NCBI GenBank assembly: GCA_018524725.1
Contig: JAEUWP010000324.1
Span: forward strand, 1-55,073
DNA: 55,073 nt
DNA from: Podaxis mareebaensis
Lineage: Eukaryota; Basidiomycota; Agaricomycetes; Agaricales; Agaricaceae
Direction of reading: 5' to 3'
Each line of letters starts with the position of its first letter. Positions within the stretch are counted from its first letter, which is position 1. Both the position numbers and the translations under genes were made by a program. Of the stretch, positions 36,463 to 48,064 are shown piece by piece. Below the pieces are notes generated by a model. It made no database searches. It was not told the origin of the DNA and saw nothing but the letters and a program-made list of their open reading frames with translations.

Positions 36463-38174
36463 ATGGACTATCCGACGCCGACGATTCATACCTTGCCAGT
36501 CGAGCTTCTCGCACATATCTTTGCGTTGGCTACGCATGGGGAAGAGGATAACTCGTTTGGCCGGTACTCGCTGTACAGACCATCTTTCAATGCGGCCTCT
36601 GTTAAGATGCCCATTGCCGTTTCCTGTGTTAGTCGGTATTGGAGGCATGTTGCTCTCAACACTCCCGCACTATGGACGAGTTTGTGTGTCACGCAAGAGA
36701 TGATTGTGGAGGGTGGTTATGGTCAAAGCTATCTCGATGCTTCGTTCCTCAATCTCTATCTATCCCGTTCGCAAATGTATCCTCTGGATATTCTCATCGA
36801 TGCCCGGGATCCCGCTTGGAACTTTGCCATCTCTGAACCTGAGTATGTCTTCGTTGACAGGCTTGTCAAGGAATGTACCTGATCTTTGCTTCTAGCTCAC
36901 CATTCCATTGCGGTTTTGACGGGTATTTGCCCGCATTCGACAGCCATCATATGTTGGAGGCCATTCGTTTCCTTGTTCCTCACATTCGACGATGGAGGTC
37001 ACTCGAAATTCTCACCGACGTTTGGGCACCGATGTTCGTTGCACTCGACCAAATCAACCCTTACATCATGAGCCATGGCGCACCACGACTGGAATCACTC
37101 GCGCTTTCACGTTGTAATGAATACGCCAGCTATTCCCCTGAATTCTCCCCCAGATCTATGAAAGGAAGACCCCTCTTTAGCTTCGACGAGCGCACCATTC
37201 CCGCACAGAAGCTCGGCAATCTTCTTCCTAGTCTTCGCCACCTTAAACTCCAGGGCGTTCATGTAGAATGGTCCGTGCTCGGGCAAATATTGTCCCAGCG
37301 CACTAACGCCAGTTTGGCGTCTTTGGAGCTTGACTACCACTGCCGCGACGTCCGCCCCTCTCTAGAAGAGTTCCACCAAATTCTAGCCTCGAGTTCCCAA
37401 CTCGAGAGGCTGACTATTTCGGGCTCGGGTCCATTCGTAGCTGACCTCGACGATGACGCGACACTCGTTCACCACGATTGTCGACCTGTGCCCCTTCCGA
37501 AACTCAGAAATCTCACGGTTGGTTATCGTGATGTTTTCGAGTGTCAGACTATCCTCGAGTTGTTGTATGCTCCCAATACGCAGGCGCTCACGTTGGAGGA
37601 CGCGACGCATGTCGCTGATCCCGAAGAGGTGGATGCCGGCCCTGTTTTCGCTTATCTTGCAACTGGCGAGTTTGGCGAGCTCGAGCACAAGAATGCCTCT
37701 GCTCGTGCTGTATTCCCTTCCCTCACATCCCTCTCGCTGTCGTCTATCAAGACGCATAAGCGCCCATTGAACGCGTTCCTCAACTCGTTGAAACATCTAC
37801 GACATTTGTCTGTGTCTAACATGGAACTAGATGAAGTCATCCCTGCGCTTGTTCCCTCGTCTCTCAGCACTTTTGACGACTCCGTCGTCTGCCCGTGCCC
37901 ACGTCTGGAGAGCCTCGCTCTCAAGAACGTCGATCCCGATCGCGCTTTTCAATGTCAATCTGTCATTACATCTGTTGATGGGATGAGGCGGAAAGGCGGT
38001 GCAGTGCCGCTGATGCATCTCGACGTTGAAGTGTTGGAGTTGGACGATGCGAACGAGGATGAGGAGATGGATTTTGATTTGGAGGAAGAGGGAGAGTTTT
38101 GCCCTGGTGGGACGTTTGACGATTCTGATTTTGATCGTTCTTATGCTGCTGCTGCTGCATTGCAGTATCGGTGA
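36463..38174 (+). CDS. F-box protein with leucine-rich-repeat-like C-terminus
   Basis: Two exons (36463-36842 and 36896-38174) give 552 residues. The N-terminus TIHTLPVELLAHIFALA, then VSCVSRYWRHVALNTPALW, is a fungal F-box-like motif that would bind Skp1 in an SCF ubiquitin ligase. The remainder has irregular leucine-rich repeats (LRHLKLQGVHVEWSVL, LASLELDY, LERLTISGSG, LRNLTVGYRD, LTSLSLSSIK, LRHLSVSNMELDE) that probably bind a substrate. The C-terminus is strongly acidic (NEDEEMDFDLEEEGEF). This is a large, fast-expanding family in Agaricomycetes, and the substrate cannot be predicted. Confidence 0.88.
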
Positions 38175-38772
38175 TCACATTGCTTGTCTGATTTTCGAAC
38201 TTCGCTTGCTGTTGTATTAGTATTGGGCATCAGTTTATTTTTATTCCTTCTTATGTTCACCTGTTGTTCGACTAGCACAGTCTTCGTTCTCAATAGATGA
38301 CATTGAGTCACCCCAAAGTGCTTACGCTTGAGTACCAATGAAGAGACTGCTCTAGCCTCCAACAGCGGAATGCAGGAGCAGGTGCTCGGCATTCACCCTG
38401 ATGGAATGATAGTGGGCGTCAAATAGTGATGTCCCAGGAAAAGGTCGTCGTTTCCCGCTTCCCCACGATCCTGCAAGTACCAAGCCAAGTGTTATGTCAA
38501 GACGTCGCCCATATCGAACCCCCACAGGAAGCCAGAAGTATGTTTTAGACCTTCAAGATCGACAGGAGAACCAAAAGTATTCCCCGTTTGTTTGGTTAGA
38601 AGATCCGGCGCATCAACAATTGAAGCATGCCAAATAGATTCTGGTGTGCTCTGCTCTTGTGCCACGACAACCATCAGCAGACCATCACCAAACCAAACTG
38701 ATCTCAACGATTATGCAGTTCTCGGAGGCTTAAAAATTCACCTAACCCTACCACACTTCCTTCATCCCCATC
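38175..38772. other. Intergenic region
   Basis: About 600 bp between the F-box and ABHD12-like genes. Nothing beyond probable 3' and promoter sequence was recognised. Confidence 0.5.
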
Positions 38773-40145
38773 ATGTCGAAGCAGCCGAATCTTCTGCAGC
38801 GAGGCTTCTCCAGGGCCTTCGTGGCTGGCCTCCTAGGTTTGGCCCTGTCATATCTCCTTGTAGTCTCGTTGGTGATGGTTCCGATGGTACAAACCTAGTG
38901 AGTTCCTTTTCACTTGATAAATTCTTACGGGCGCTGATTCGTTGTGTTATGTCGCCGTGAAGCATAACTTACGCGCACCATATCCATTTCCTCGGACACA
39001 ATGCGTTCGACTATCCTGAAGACTTTGGTCTAGCTCGTGAGTCTGCTGGCAAAAGAATACATGGATATCTGACCGACACACAAAACAGCGGGAAAGACAA
39101 TCAACATGAAACTTCAAAGCTCTGATAATACTACGCTCGGAGCCTGGTTCATCTTCGCGGAATCCATTCACCGAAAGTCACCCTCCCTTTCGCCTTCACG
39201 AAACCATCCAGATGTCAAGATCCCTTCTGCACTCGAGACACGACCCACCATCCTCTATCTGCATGGAAATACCGGCACGCGAGCACTTCCCCTCCGCGTT
39301 ACGGTGTACACGGGCCTCACTGGACGTCTGGACGCCAACGTCTTCGCTATTGACTACCGTGGCTTCGGAGACAGTGCTGGACACCCATCCGTGGAAGGCG
39401 TGGCGAGAGATGCTCGAGCAGCATGGGATTACCTCATGCACCAGGGAGCACGGCCTCAGGATGTTTTAATTGTGGGGCACAGTTTAGGGACTGCCATCGC
39501 CGGCTTGCTCGCCGCCGGTCTCTCCAAGGACGGCATCGAACCGAGAGGTCTCGTCTTGATGTCAGCATTTTCCTCCCTCCGCACATTGATGGATGAGTAT
39601 TACCTGTTTGGGTTCCTGCCACTTATGAAACCACTTTCCGTGATCCCGCTCGCTCCGCGTAAGTGGAATATATTAATATCTCAAATATGTTTTTGGTCGA
39701 TGCTGACAAATGGTTGTCGCTTATAGGTTTGCTAACGTGGTCGCTTAAACATAGGTTTGATACCCTCGCTCTCGTGCCGCATGTCAAGACGTCGGTTCTC
39801 CTTGCTCATGGAGAGAATGACTGGGATATACTGCACACACATACCAGTGCTCTGTTCGACGCATTCCTTGACCCATACCTCCCCCCTGCGCCGAGCTTGC
39901 CGGAGAACCCTATGTCCAGCCATAACTGGGACGAGTACGCAGCCCAACTAGCCGCCAGGGCGCAGCATCGGAGCAGCATTGTTAGGACTGCCGTGACGCC
40001 TGGATTCGGGACTTTGGAAGAATTCGTCGATCAGAAGAAGGGTGGGCGCCGAGTAGCGATGCTCAAAACTAATGCTGGTGGACATGATATAGGTCGCCTG
40101 GAAGGAGTCCAGGATGCCATTGGGAGGATGTTTGGGTTCTATTAA
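38773..40145 (+). CDS. ABHD12/Bem46-like membrane serine hydrolase
   Basis: Four exons (38773-38897, 38963-39036, 39089-39658, 39727-40145) give 395 residues. A hydrophobic segment at about residues 15-40 (AFVAGLLGLALSYLLVVSLV) would anchor the protein in a membrane, probably the ER. The alpha/beta-hydrolase core shows ILYLHGNTGTRA (oxyanion region), the nucleophile elbow VGHSLGTA with Ser198, GENDWDI with Asp288 and GGHDIG with His376, a complete catalytic triad. IDYRGFGDSAGHPS is characteristic of the ABHD12/ABHD13/Bem46 group. Animal ABHD12 hydrolyses lysophosphatidylserine. Lysophospholipid or monoacylglycerol hydrolysis here is inference. A short insertion lies between the Asp and His strands. 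Confidence 0.88.
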
Positions 40146-40833
40146 CCGCTCTATACCCTAGTATAATTCTGTAGTAGTTTATTTCACGGTTCTTGTATTC
40201 GAAGGCTCGCCTCCTATGTAGTATACCATCTTTAATTGGTCCCTTTGTATTTTTGGCCTATGGGAATGATCACGTACACTTTGTCTGGTTGCACGTGGCC
40301 ACGTGGACATGAGTTTGAATTCGATTTACTGCTTATTTTGAGGGGTTGGTGACCCTTCCCCCTCTTATTGTCTCTCGGCCCAGGTCGCTGCCGGACAACA
40401 ATTAGAGCTCCTGAAGCAAGAATGCAATCTGACAGTCTACAATTACCTAGTCCGGTCCCATGATCCGACTTATCGCCTTGACGTCTTGACTCCTTTTTGT
40501 TCTGCAAGATACTTATGTATACCAGCCCATGCATAACAGGAGCTGTTGCGGATTGCCAGCCCCCGTTCACCGACGTTAGGTCTCTGGAGCCTCCTAGCAT
40601 CATACTCTTTCCACGCCCCTCTCATTGTCTAACGACCTGGTTATAGTCTACCAGCGGAGTAACCGTCTTTAGTCCGATTTCATTTCTGTGATCCTTCTCG
40701 ACGTCTTCCTTTACGACCTTTTCATCTATATACTTGCCTTCTTGCGCGGCCATCGACGACCATTTCAATTGTTTCGTTCTTCTCATTCGACCATCGGTAC
40801 AACCAGGCCAACGGTACATAACATTTGACTACC
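40146..40833. other. Intergenic region
   Basis: No supported gene. Ends in the probable promoter and leader of the next gene, which starts in a CACC-ATG-like context (ACCATGG at 40831-40837). Confidence 0.5.
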
Positions 40834-42253
40834 ATGGCGTCCCTCGTGTCTCCACCTCCCGCAACCACTAACTCCGTTGTCTTCCCACCACCACCTCCTA
40901 CCAGTAATACGCTGACGTCGGAGCAACGTGCCCAGTTGCGGAAATCGACTAAGAAGCTCGGCCAGATCCTCGGCGCTACTCCACATTTATTAGACACGGA
41001 CATTGTCAGACTTCTGGGTACGCACAATTCTCTTCTTCCACTCTCCAACTGTTATTGTTCCTCGGTTTGCTGTACGCAGGGACTGACCAGTCACTCTTTT
41101 TGTGTTTGTGAAATTTATAGGGCCTGTACATCTTCAACTTCCACCGCGAAACGAGTGCCCTTCGCCTGTCCTTTCTGATTCCTCCGTCGACTCTTATTCC
41201 TCAAGGTCCTCTTCGAGTTGCTCGTTCTATTCCCACCCATACGCTGCGTGCGCCTTGCTTGAGCGCAATTCATCAACGCCTCCACCTTCACGCCAAAGCT
41301 CCTTGCGCATCAAACCTTCTTCAGGTCGCTTGGACAAGATTGAGTCTACGAGCAAACAGGCCCCCACACTACGACTGGCTGTTTCACCCCCATCCCCCAC
41401 GACGACTTCTTCACTTACTTCATCTCCATCCAAGTCCTCTGCGAGGCTTAGTCTCATCGATTCTCACACACGCTCCAATTCCCTCGACGACCCAACTTCC
41501 ATCACCAACTCATCGAGCGATATGAAATTCACGCTTCGCCCCACTCGCCATTCTACCTCCGTTCAATCTATCTCCGAACCCTCTTTCAACATTCCATCAC
41601 GTTCTACCACGCGTCGACAGAAGATGGACAGGCTTCGCAAGATGTTGGGAGACGAAGTCCCTGTTCATTTGGTGTTTCCCGATCAGAAGCAAGACGACAC
41701 AGAACTCACAAAAGAGTCCGAAGTCTACTCGGCTGATGTTCGTTCGTTCGGTCTCACTCCTGTCGCTGTAGCTGGCACTGCCATCCCGCGTCCCAAGAAG
41801 ACCAGCGCCGCCAAGATCATTGGTGCTCGTGATTCTATGGGCACTTTATCCCCCCATCGCGCTAAGCGCCAGGAGAAGCCAAAGGCCGAAAAGCCTAAAT
41901 CGCCACCGCCTCCACCTCCCCCTATCGTTATCCCCGCCTCGTGCATTCCCAAGGACCCATCTGAGAAGCTGTGCATTATTGTGGAGAGTCCCGAGGAACA
42001 CGGTACGGGTTCGTTTGAAGGCTTTGGCTTCGGCGGGTCAGCGGCGAAGAAAGCTACCGTTGTAGTGCAATCCTCTTGGCATGTTCGCAGTGGCTCTAGT
42101 CGCGATGGTACAGGGCTGGAGGATATAAATAGGGTGTGGAGTACGAGGAAAGGGTATACTGGATGGGATAGGTCTATGGTGCTGGGGAAATCGGAGCAAG
42201 AGAGAAAGAAGGCCATGAGCTACAGGAAACCCCCTCCGCCTATTGACTTCTGA
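40834..42253 (+). CDS. Conserved fungal low-complexity protein, 438 residues
   Basis: Two exons (40834-41017 and 41121-42253) give 438 residues. The N-terminus has a Pro-rich tract and LTSEQRAQLRKSTKKLGQILG, a helical motif I recall from uncharacterised basidiomycete proteins. A Ser-rich middle is followed by a second conserved block, RRQKMDRLRKMLGDEVPVHL. Near the C-terminus are polyproline runs (KSPPPPPPPIVIP, RKPPPPIDF) that could bind SH3 or WW domains, and a basic stretch (HRAKRQEKPKAEKPK). There is no signal peptide, transmembrane segment or enzyme motif. Possibly an adaptor or nuclear protein; function unknown. Confidence 0.8.
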
Positions 42254-42751
42254 GTTTATGTACTTTGCCTATCTACTTCTCGATAATAGCCCGGCGCTTG
42301 CATTCTTCTCGTTATTGATGGATGTTCCATCCTCGCTGTCCTCCATCGCTTTCTTATTACTTTGTATTTGTTATATTTCACAAGATTCCTAAGGGTCTGT
42401 TCAGATATGATACCATAAGTCTTGAGCTTCGTTTTCCTGTTTGTTGGGTGTTCACATGGCTCCTGACATCTATCATTGTGTATTGTCTTTGGTCAGTGAG
42501 CATTGCCTGGATGCTTCTGCTGCAATGAGGGAAGACAGGCGAATCACTCAACCTGACAATAGCTGGCCCGGCTTCTTGCTTTGATCCGTGATGCCTGGGT
42601 ATTTTTCTGCTTCCAGTGGCGCACACCCTTTGGCTTTGGGACAGTGGATGGCCTGACTGTCCGGAAATGAACATTGGTGGGAGAGGCGAACTTGCCCAAA
42701 TTTCGCAACGTGGAAGTTTGCAAGGGGCTATGATGGTGCTTGAACCAGGGA

Positions 42752-43297
42752 TCAAACGACGATGGTCTCAACGAGGACCTTGTCAGGTTTGGCAGAACGA
42801 CTGACAATCATAGGGTCGAAGGCAAACTCGTGTCGGGAACGACCCTGAGGCCTGATACGACGTAGGGTAGAAGAGGCATTACTGATTTTGTTGTAGAGCA
42901 TCTTGGCCTCAACAAAACTTTGATGCATGGTGGGTGTAATCACGTTCGGAAGATGCAAAGGTCTTGCATTTCTTGATCGCTCGAAAAATGTCCTCGTCCA
43001 GGTCACTCCTGGTATCATCAACCTGTGCCTTGCCAACCTCCTCCTTCTGGACATCACCTTCCGTATCCTCACCCTCCTCTCGCAATACCGCCAACTTAGT
43101 CAGACTAACGATCATCGCATCATTAGCGGCCCTCGCGAGTTGCCTCCTACGCCTGATTGCACTGATGACGGCTAAAGGGCTAGTCGGAGGATGCACCCCT
43201 TTTAAGTCCAACTCCTCTATGACATCCCTATCCAAAACCTTGCCACTGTTCCAGTGTCTCCCTACCCTTCACATTCCTCAGCAGAGCCCCAGGGACT
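42752..43297 (-). pseudogene. 3' part of a reading frame interrupted by the 11.4 kb transposon
   Basis: A minus-strand frame (VLDRDVIEELDLKGVHPPT to about 42909) is followed, in another frame, by AKMLYNKISNASSTLRRIR to a stop at 42752, so one frameshift or unseen intron separates them. The composition is protein-like (Arg/Glu/Lys-rich helices). On the other side of the transposon the same strand is also open (54728-54803), and the frame crosses the reconstructed empty site. The family was not recognised; it may itself be a transposon gene. Confidence 0.45.
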
Positions 43298-43359
43298 ATG
43301 GTGCACCAACGTTGACAAAATTCAAAGACCCCCGCGTGCAAGATGTAGCTGCGCGCGAA
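43298..43359 (+). repeat. Left terminal inverted repeat of the 11.4 kb element
   Basis: About 62 bp. It pairs with the right end with a few mismatches; shared blocks include TATGGTGCACCAACGT, AAAGACCCCCGCG and ATGTAGCTGCGCGCG. Confidence 0.88.
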
Positions 43360-43416
43360 GTTTATCTACTCTAACCATACCATAATGTAGCATAGAACAC
43401 TCTAGTTTCAAAGCAA

Positions 43417-43732
43417 ATGACTTGTTTGCACGCGCGAAATTGATGTAACTTGTTTGCGCACGCAAAACTGATGTAACCCCGCATGAAATTGATGTGACTT
43501 GTTTGCATGCACGAAATTGATGTGACTTGTTTGCGCGCGCAAAATTGGTGTAACTTGTTTTGCACGCGCAAAACTGATGTAACTTGTTTGCACATGTAAA
43601 ATTGATGTAACTTGTTTGTGCGCGTAAAATTGATGTAACTTGTTTGCCTGCACGAAATTGATGTGACTTGTTTGCGCACGCGAAATTGATGTAACTTGTT
43701 TGCCTGCACAAAATTGATGTGACTTGGGGTCA
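43417..43732 (+). repeat. Left subterminal tandem array, 11 units of about 31 bp
   Basis: The unit reads approximately TTTGCGCGCGCAAAATTGA followed by TGTAACTTG. Eleven copies are counted by the GATGTRAC/GGTGTRAC core. The centre of many units is a short palindrome (TTTGCRYGCGCAAA type). Such arrays commonly bind transposase. Units vary mainly at CG/TG/CA positions, consistent with CpG decay. Confidence 0.88.
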
Positions 43733-43900
43733 TATCCAAACTTCAGTGAGTCGATGGTATGTGAAAATGGGTTGGGGGCACAAATGACTGTATTATGGGT
43801 AGTACGTGTAACGACAGGGACATTACAAGATCTGAAGAGTAAGGTAGCATGATTAAAGGAGAGAGTAAGAGAACGGGGTATATGCTGTGGATATGGTCAA

Positions 43901-45782
43901 TCAAGCCAAGAAATTGATATCGTCATCAACCAAGGGCCATTGGGTAGTGGTAGTTAGGAATGTGGGGCTTGCAGGTGCATCCTGGATGATCAGCGATGAT
44001 GAGAACAACTCTGATAAGTCTCTGCCAGTTGCGCAGAGAGGAGCCATAGTACAGGTGCTACATGTGGGAGTTGATGGAGCAGTGGCAGGTGCGATATTAC
44101 CCAATCCTGCCACAAATTGGAAAGTAGAATGGTCATTAGCTTATAATAAAGTTGAGCTAAAGAAAAGTACTTACCCTTTATGACTTTCAGCCGCTTGTGA
44201 GGAGGACTGATTGGCTCTTTCTCATTTGATGTCGACGTATGATCAGCAGAGGTTTTGCCTGAATACTGATATTACTAGGGTGGAGATAAAGAGTAAGAAA
44301 ATGGCTTACCTTCATCCTCCGGATCGGAGCTTAGCTCAATTATCTCCCGTTTAGTACCTGTGTGGGCATTTGGTCCCACTGGCAAGGTATCAGCTTTATC
44401 GGAGTCATCGGAATATTTGTCATCATCAAGCAATGGGAATTTCTCAAGTATATCAATACCCTTCCACTGGAGGACAAGGGGCTCAGGGATCTGTACAGCA
44501 AGTGCTTGAAGGATGACGATCAGTAACGACCCATCAATATTATTCAAATACTTACTCAGGAACAGTTTTTGCTTTCTTTCACCCATTTTCTCCTTCAGTG
44601 CATATTGGATTATATGGTCACCAGTTGGCATATCCATGTCCTTGAAATGAAGGACCCAGAATTTCCCATGTCCAACCTTGCCAATAAGACGCCATGGGCA
44701 ACCCTGGAATAACCTGTTGTCGGATGGCTTGGTGGTATTGATATGAAGATCAATGCGCTGTTCATACCACGTGAACACGTCAGGAAACAGTTGAGTGAAC
44801 CTCTTGGTCAACTCCGCATTTGACCAGGACTTGTTGATGATGAGGTCCATGTTGTCTGGAGGTCCGTCTCTAACGGCCAACTTGCAATCAACAAGGTGGT
44901 CAATAAACAACTCCTCGCTCCAGCTCCGAGTGCTCTTGAGCTGATTGAGAAGGGACCTTGGATCATCGTAATCTTGCAGGACATATTCCTTTCCATCTGG
45001 GTACAAAAACGTGTTATCATTGGTGGTCTGAACAGAAATGCATCAGAAAGTAGAAGGAATAGTGATGGTATATACTTACCCAATCAATGCCATATGGAAG
45101 TAGAACAATTGCCCTGATGCGGCGCTCTGGATTTTCTGCCTGAGAGGCCCTCGAAATGTTTCTTGACCTTGAGGGTAAGGGGGCAATCAGGTGATTCACA
45201 GCCAGCTTTGACTTCAACTTCAACTTTGACTTGGGCTTGGGCTTCGACAACAATGCAGCCCTCTTTCCAGGTTGCTTTCCATAGCGCTTCAAACCAGCAT
45301 TGGTTTCCTTCTGAGCACGTTCCAGGTTGTCACCTGTTGTAACAGAACGTGCATTGAAGGAACATGACCCAAGCGCATCAAGGATCTGTTGAGCTCTTCG
45401 GTGCGCCTCAGTGCAGATCTGACTCGGAGGAGGAGGGGAGGAGTTGGCTGACTTGTTGGATTCATCGTCAAAGTCAAAGTCAACCTGGCAAATTGTCATG
45501 GTTTGTCAGAGCTAATTTGCAAACAAATAAAACATTACCTCTTCCTCAATGTCAGAAGGCTCGATGTACACAGTTTTCGCTTTCGAAGCCTGACGACGAT
45601 GTGGAGGCAACTCGGATACCTGCTTGGCATGAGTGCAAGTCTGTGAGGAGTTGATGCTCTGTACTTACTGTCTCAATGTCTGAGACATCAGCATTCTCAG
45701 AGATAGTCAAGGTCTCTGCTGGCTTGGTGGGGGCATGAGGTGGCATGATAAGATGAGTAATGTCAAATGATTGACTGGGCAT
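43901..45782 (-). CDS. Transposon-borne protein of unknown function, 518 residues
   Basis: Seven exons (45669-45782, 45539-45619, 45080-45484, 44556-45027, 44310-44504, 44175-44258, 43901-44106) join in frame into 518 codons with no internal stop, unlike its neighbours in the element. The N-terminal third is low-complexity, with acidic patches (VDFDFDDESNKS) and a Lys/Pro/Ser array (SKPKPKSKLKLKSKLAV) that may act as a nuclear signal. A globular middle (LLNQLKSTRSWSEELFIDHL, then FTQLFPDVFTWYEQRIDLH) follows, then an acidic stretch and PPHKRLKVIK, another possible nuclear signal. No catalytic motif or family was recognised. It may be an accessory factor of transposition or a cargo gene. Confidence 0.65.
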
Positions 45783-45897
45783 GAGTAGAGAAAAGAGGGA
45801 AGGGGGAAAAAAAAACTAGGTTATGAGAGCTACTGCAATCGAGGAATATATACCATACAAGTTCGTGGACTAAGGATACTCTAGCAGATGCTCAAGT

Positions 45898-47857
45898 TCA
45901 TAAACTAAGGATACTCTCCAGCAGATAGAGTCCGCGTGACCAATCCTCCGCATGTGGCAACCAGACAGAAAGGGAAAGACCAATACACAGGGCAGTTCCC
46001 TGTCTCCCGACTTGAATATCTTCGTAAGATGGGTATGCACCATCCCATTCATTGGGTCGTACAGTGTATCCTGCTGGCACATATCCAGACTGCCAGAATT
46101 CTGCCAGCTGACATTGGAATGCGATCATCTCAGCTTCATCGAATGGGCAGTTCCTTTGTGGGACAGGAATGGCCTCAGGATATGCATTGGACTCAACCTG
46201 TTCAATTGCTGCGTCGACCCCAATTTCTTCATCTTGTAAAGACCCGGTGCCTCCCTGACAGGGATTATGCTTCAATGTATGGCTTTCAACACCATAGTAT
46301 CACTCAATGAGGTCAACTGGAAGGCCTTCACATTCATCTCCATAGAACCCATGTAATAATTGGCCTTCAGCTTCTAGTTGCTGGTGATATGTCAATTACC
46401 TTCAGGTGGGATAAGTAATATGATACATACCACAGGTGACATGTTGTGACCTTCCCCTCGTATGGGATGATGGTTCCAATTCCCTTGGAACTCAGCACAA
46501 TCGTGGTTTATAGAATCCAGGAAGAGGTGGTGGAGGAGCCAGAGGTGGGCTGCATCTGTTCAGTCAAGAAAATGGAGTCGCTCAAGCTGCAGGAAGAAGG
46601 CTTTCCATTCTCATGCAAATTGAGTCCCAACTTCGACCCAGAGTTGCTCAATGCGGGTGTTGTGAGTGGACGACCCCCAGATGAAACTTGCTCAATTGAA
46701 CCCTCATAAGAGGATCATCACTATCGAAACCTCCTTGTTCTCACCACCTCTATCTCCTCTGACCCTCGAAGGAAGGCTGTACCTTCCAACCGCCTCCATG
46801 AACATCTTCAACATGGTCATGGACGTATTATTGGTGCTGGCTTTGATACCAGTGATCTAGAAACGTATTTTCAGTTACTTGAGTCAAGCACTCTTATGAA
46901 TTACTCACCAACCATGTGTAACCATCAACCATGCCATGAATGACAATGCCCCAACTAATCAGTTTATGGTGTCTGTTGATATGCCAAAGAGCATGAGGAC
47001 GTGAAACACGGTATGGTTGCCAGTGAATTTTCTTCACCATATGCTTGCGCAGTGCGATTCTGAGCCCCATGACTTGCATCATTGATTCTACAATACGCCT
47101 CCTCTGAATGCGAATGTTGTTCCTCTGCAAAAATCCAAACACATATCGTTGCCCCATGTTGGGTCACTGCTCTTTGAGTACTGAAAGCACAGCATCAAGA
47201 TCCATATTTGACATCGGAAGATATGGCTTTCTCTGAATCCCATATTGTGTCATCGAGCGGCAGACAGTTTGACTCGAAACCCCAAGAAGCTGGGCAACTC
47301 TATTGATTGACATAGCTCCTACACCAAGGATCATCTTGTGAATGACCCTGGGATCAATGACTTTCTTTGGGCAGCCTCACCGACCCGTTCTTTCTGTAGT
47401 CACCACTTCAATTCTATGAACTACTAAGCCCATACTAGCAGAATATCAGTATATGACAGGTATGTGCTAAATACGTTAACACTCACTCGCCATCAAGTAC
47501 AGATCCTCGATTCCGCAACACTGTCAGTAGGGATGAAAACTGCTTTGCACATTCTTCAATCCATGAGATTGGTACACCCTCCCTCGCTTGTGAATTGAGG
47601 AGAGCCTGAAGCAAAGGCCTAGCTTCGTTGACAATGAGGCATTGATGGTGTAGGACCCTACTGCTATCAACTTCCAGCTGACTGCACACCACAGAGAAGC
47701 CGTTGACATAGATGACATCAAGAGCCTGCAATGCCATATGGACTGTCACCGAGAATTGACAATTGCTGGGCAGGCGTGGAAGTTGGGGCTCGAGAGACAT
47801 AGCGTTCAGTGGCAGACAGTGGGGTTGGCTAATGTATAGGGGATGTGTGGCAGACAC
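45898..47857 (-). pseudogene. Integrase-core (DDE) transposase, inactivated
   Basis: Exon 1 starts at 47857. After an intron the protein has a helix-turn-helix (MSINRVAQLLGVSSQTVCRS), then the integrase core of fungal integrase-domain proteins: HALWHINRHHKLISWGIVIHG, VRGDRGGEN, GSSTHNTRIEQLWVEVG and HLWLLHHLFLDSINHDC. The family pattern has Asp where this copy has Asn (HIN, 46975-46977), so the first catalytic acid is lost. Seven in-frame TGA codons occur (at 47377, 47164, 46704, 46692, 46611, 46560 and 46300). Several fall where I expect arginine in the family, for example before YYGV and in GLNRGSFIWG-like context. No TAA or TAG interrupts the frame. This gene presumably once mobilised the element. 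Confidence 0.85.
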
Positions 47858-48064
47858 ATGGCAGACAGCACCGATCGATAATCACAACTTATAAATCATG
47901 ATAAGACAGAAACTGTATTAGCACATGCAGCCAGTAGCAAAATGCTATAATAGAGAACATCGCTCATAGGGCTGGCAGTAAATGGAACCCCTTCCCCAAA
48001 CTCAGCCTCCTGTGTACTCATCGCAGCCACAGACATCAGACTGGGCCAGACACCCAGATCTGGC

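Noticed and set aside
43417..43732. CRISPR array
   Set aside because: Repeats are contiguous, without unique spacers, in a eukaryotic transposon end.
43322..43739. Minus-strand open frames of 81-129 codons with repeated SYINF/SHQFRA words
   Set aside because: They are translations of the 31 bp subterminal tandem array in three frames, not genes.
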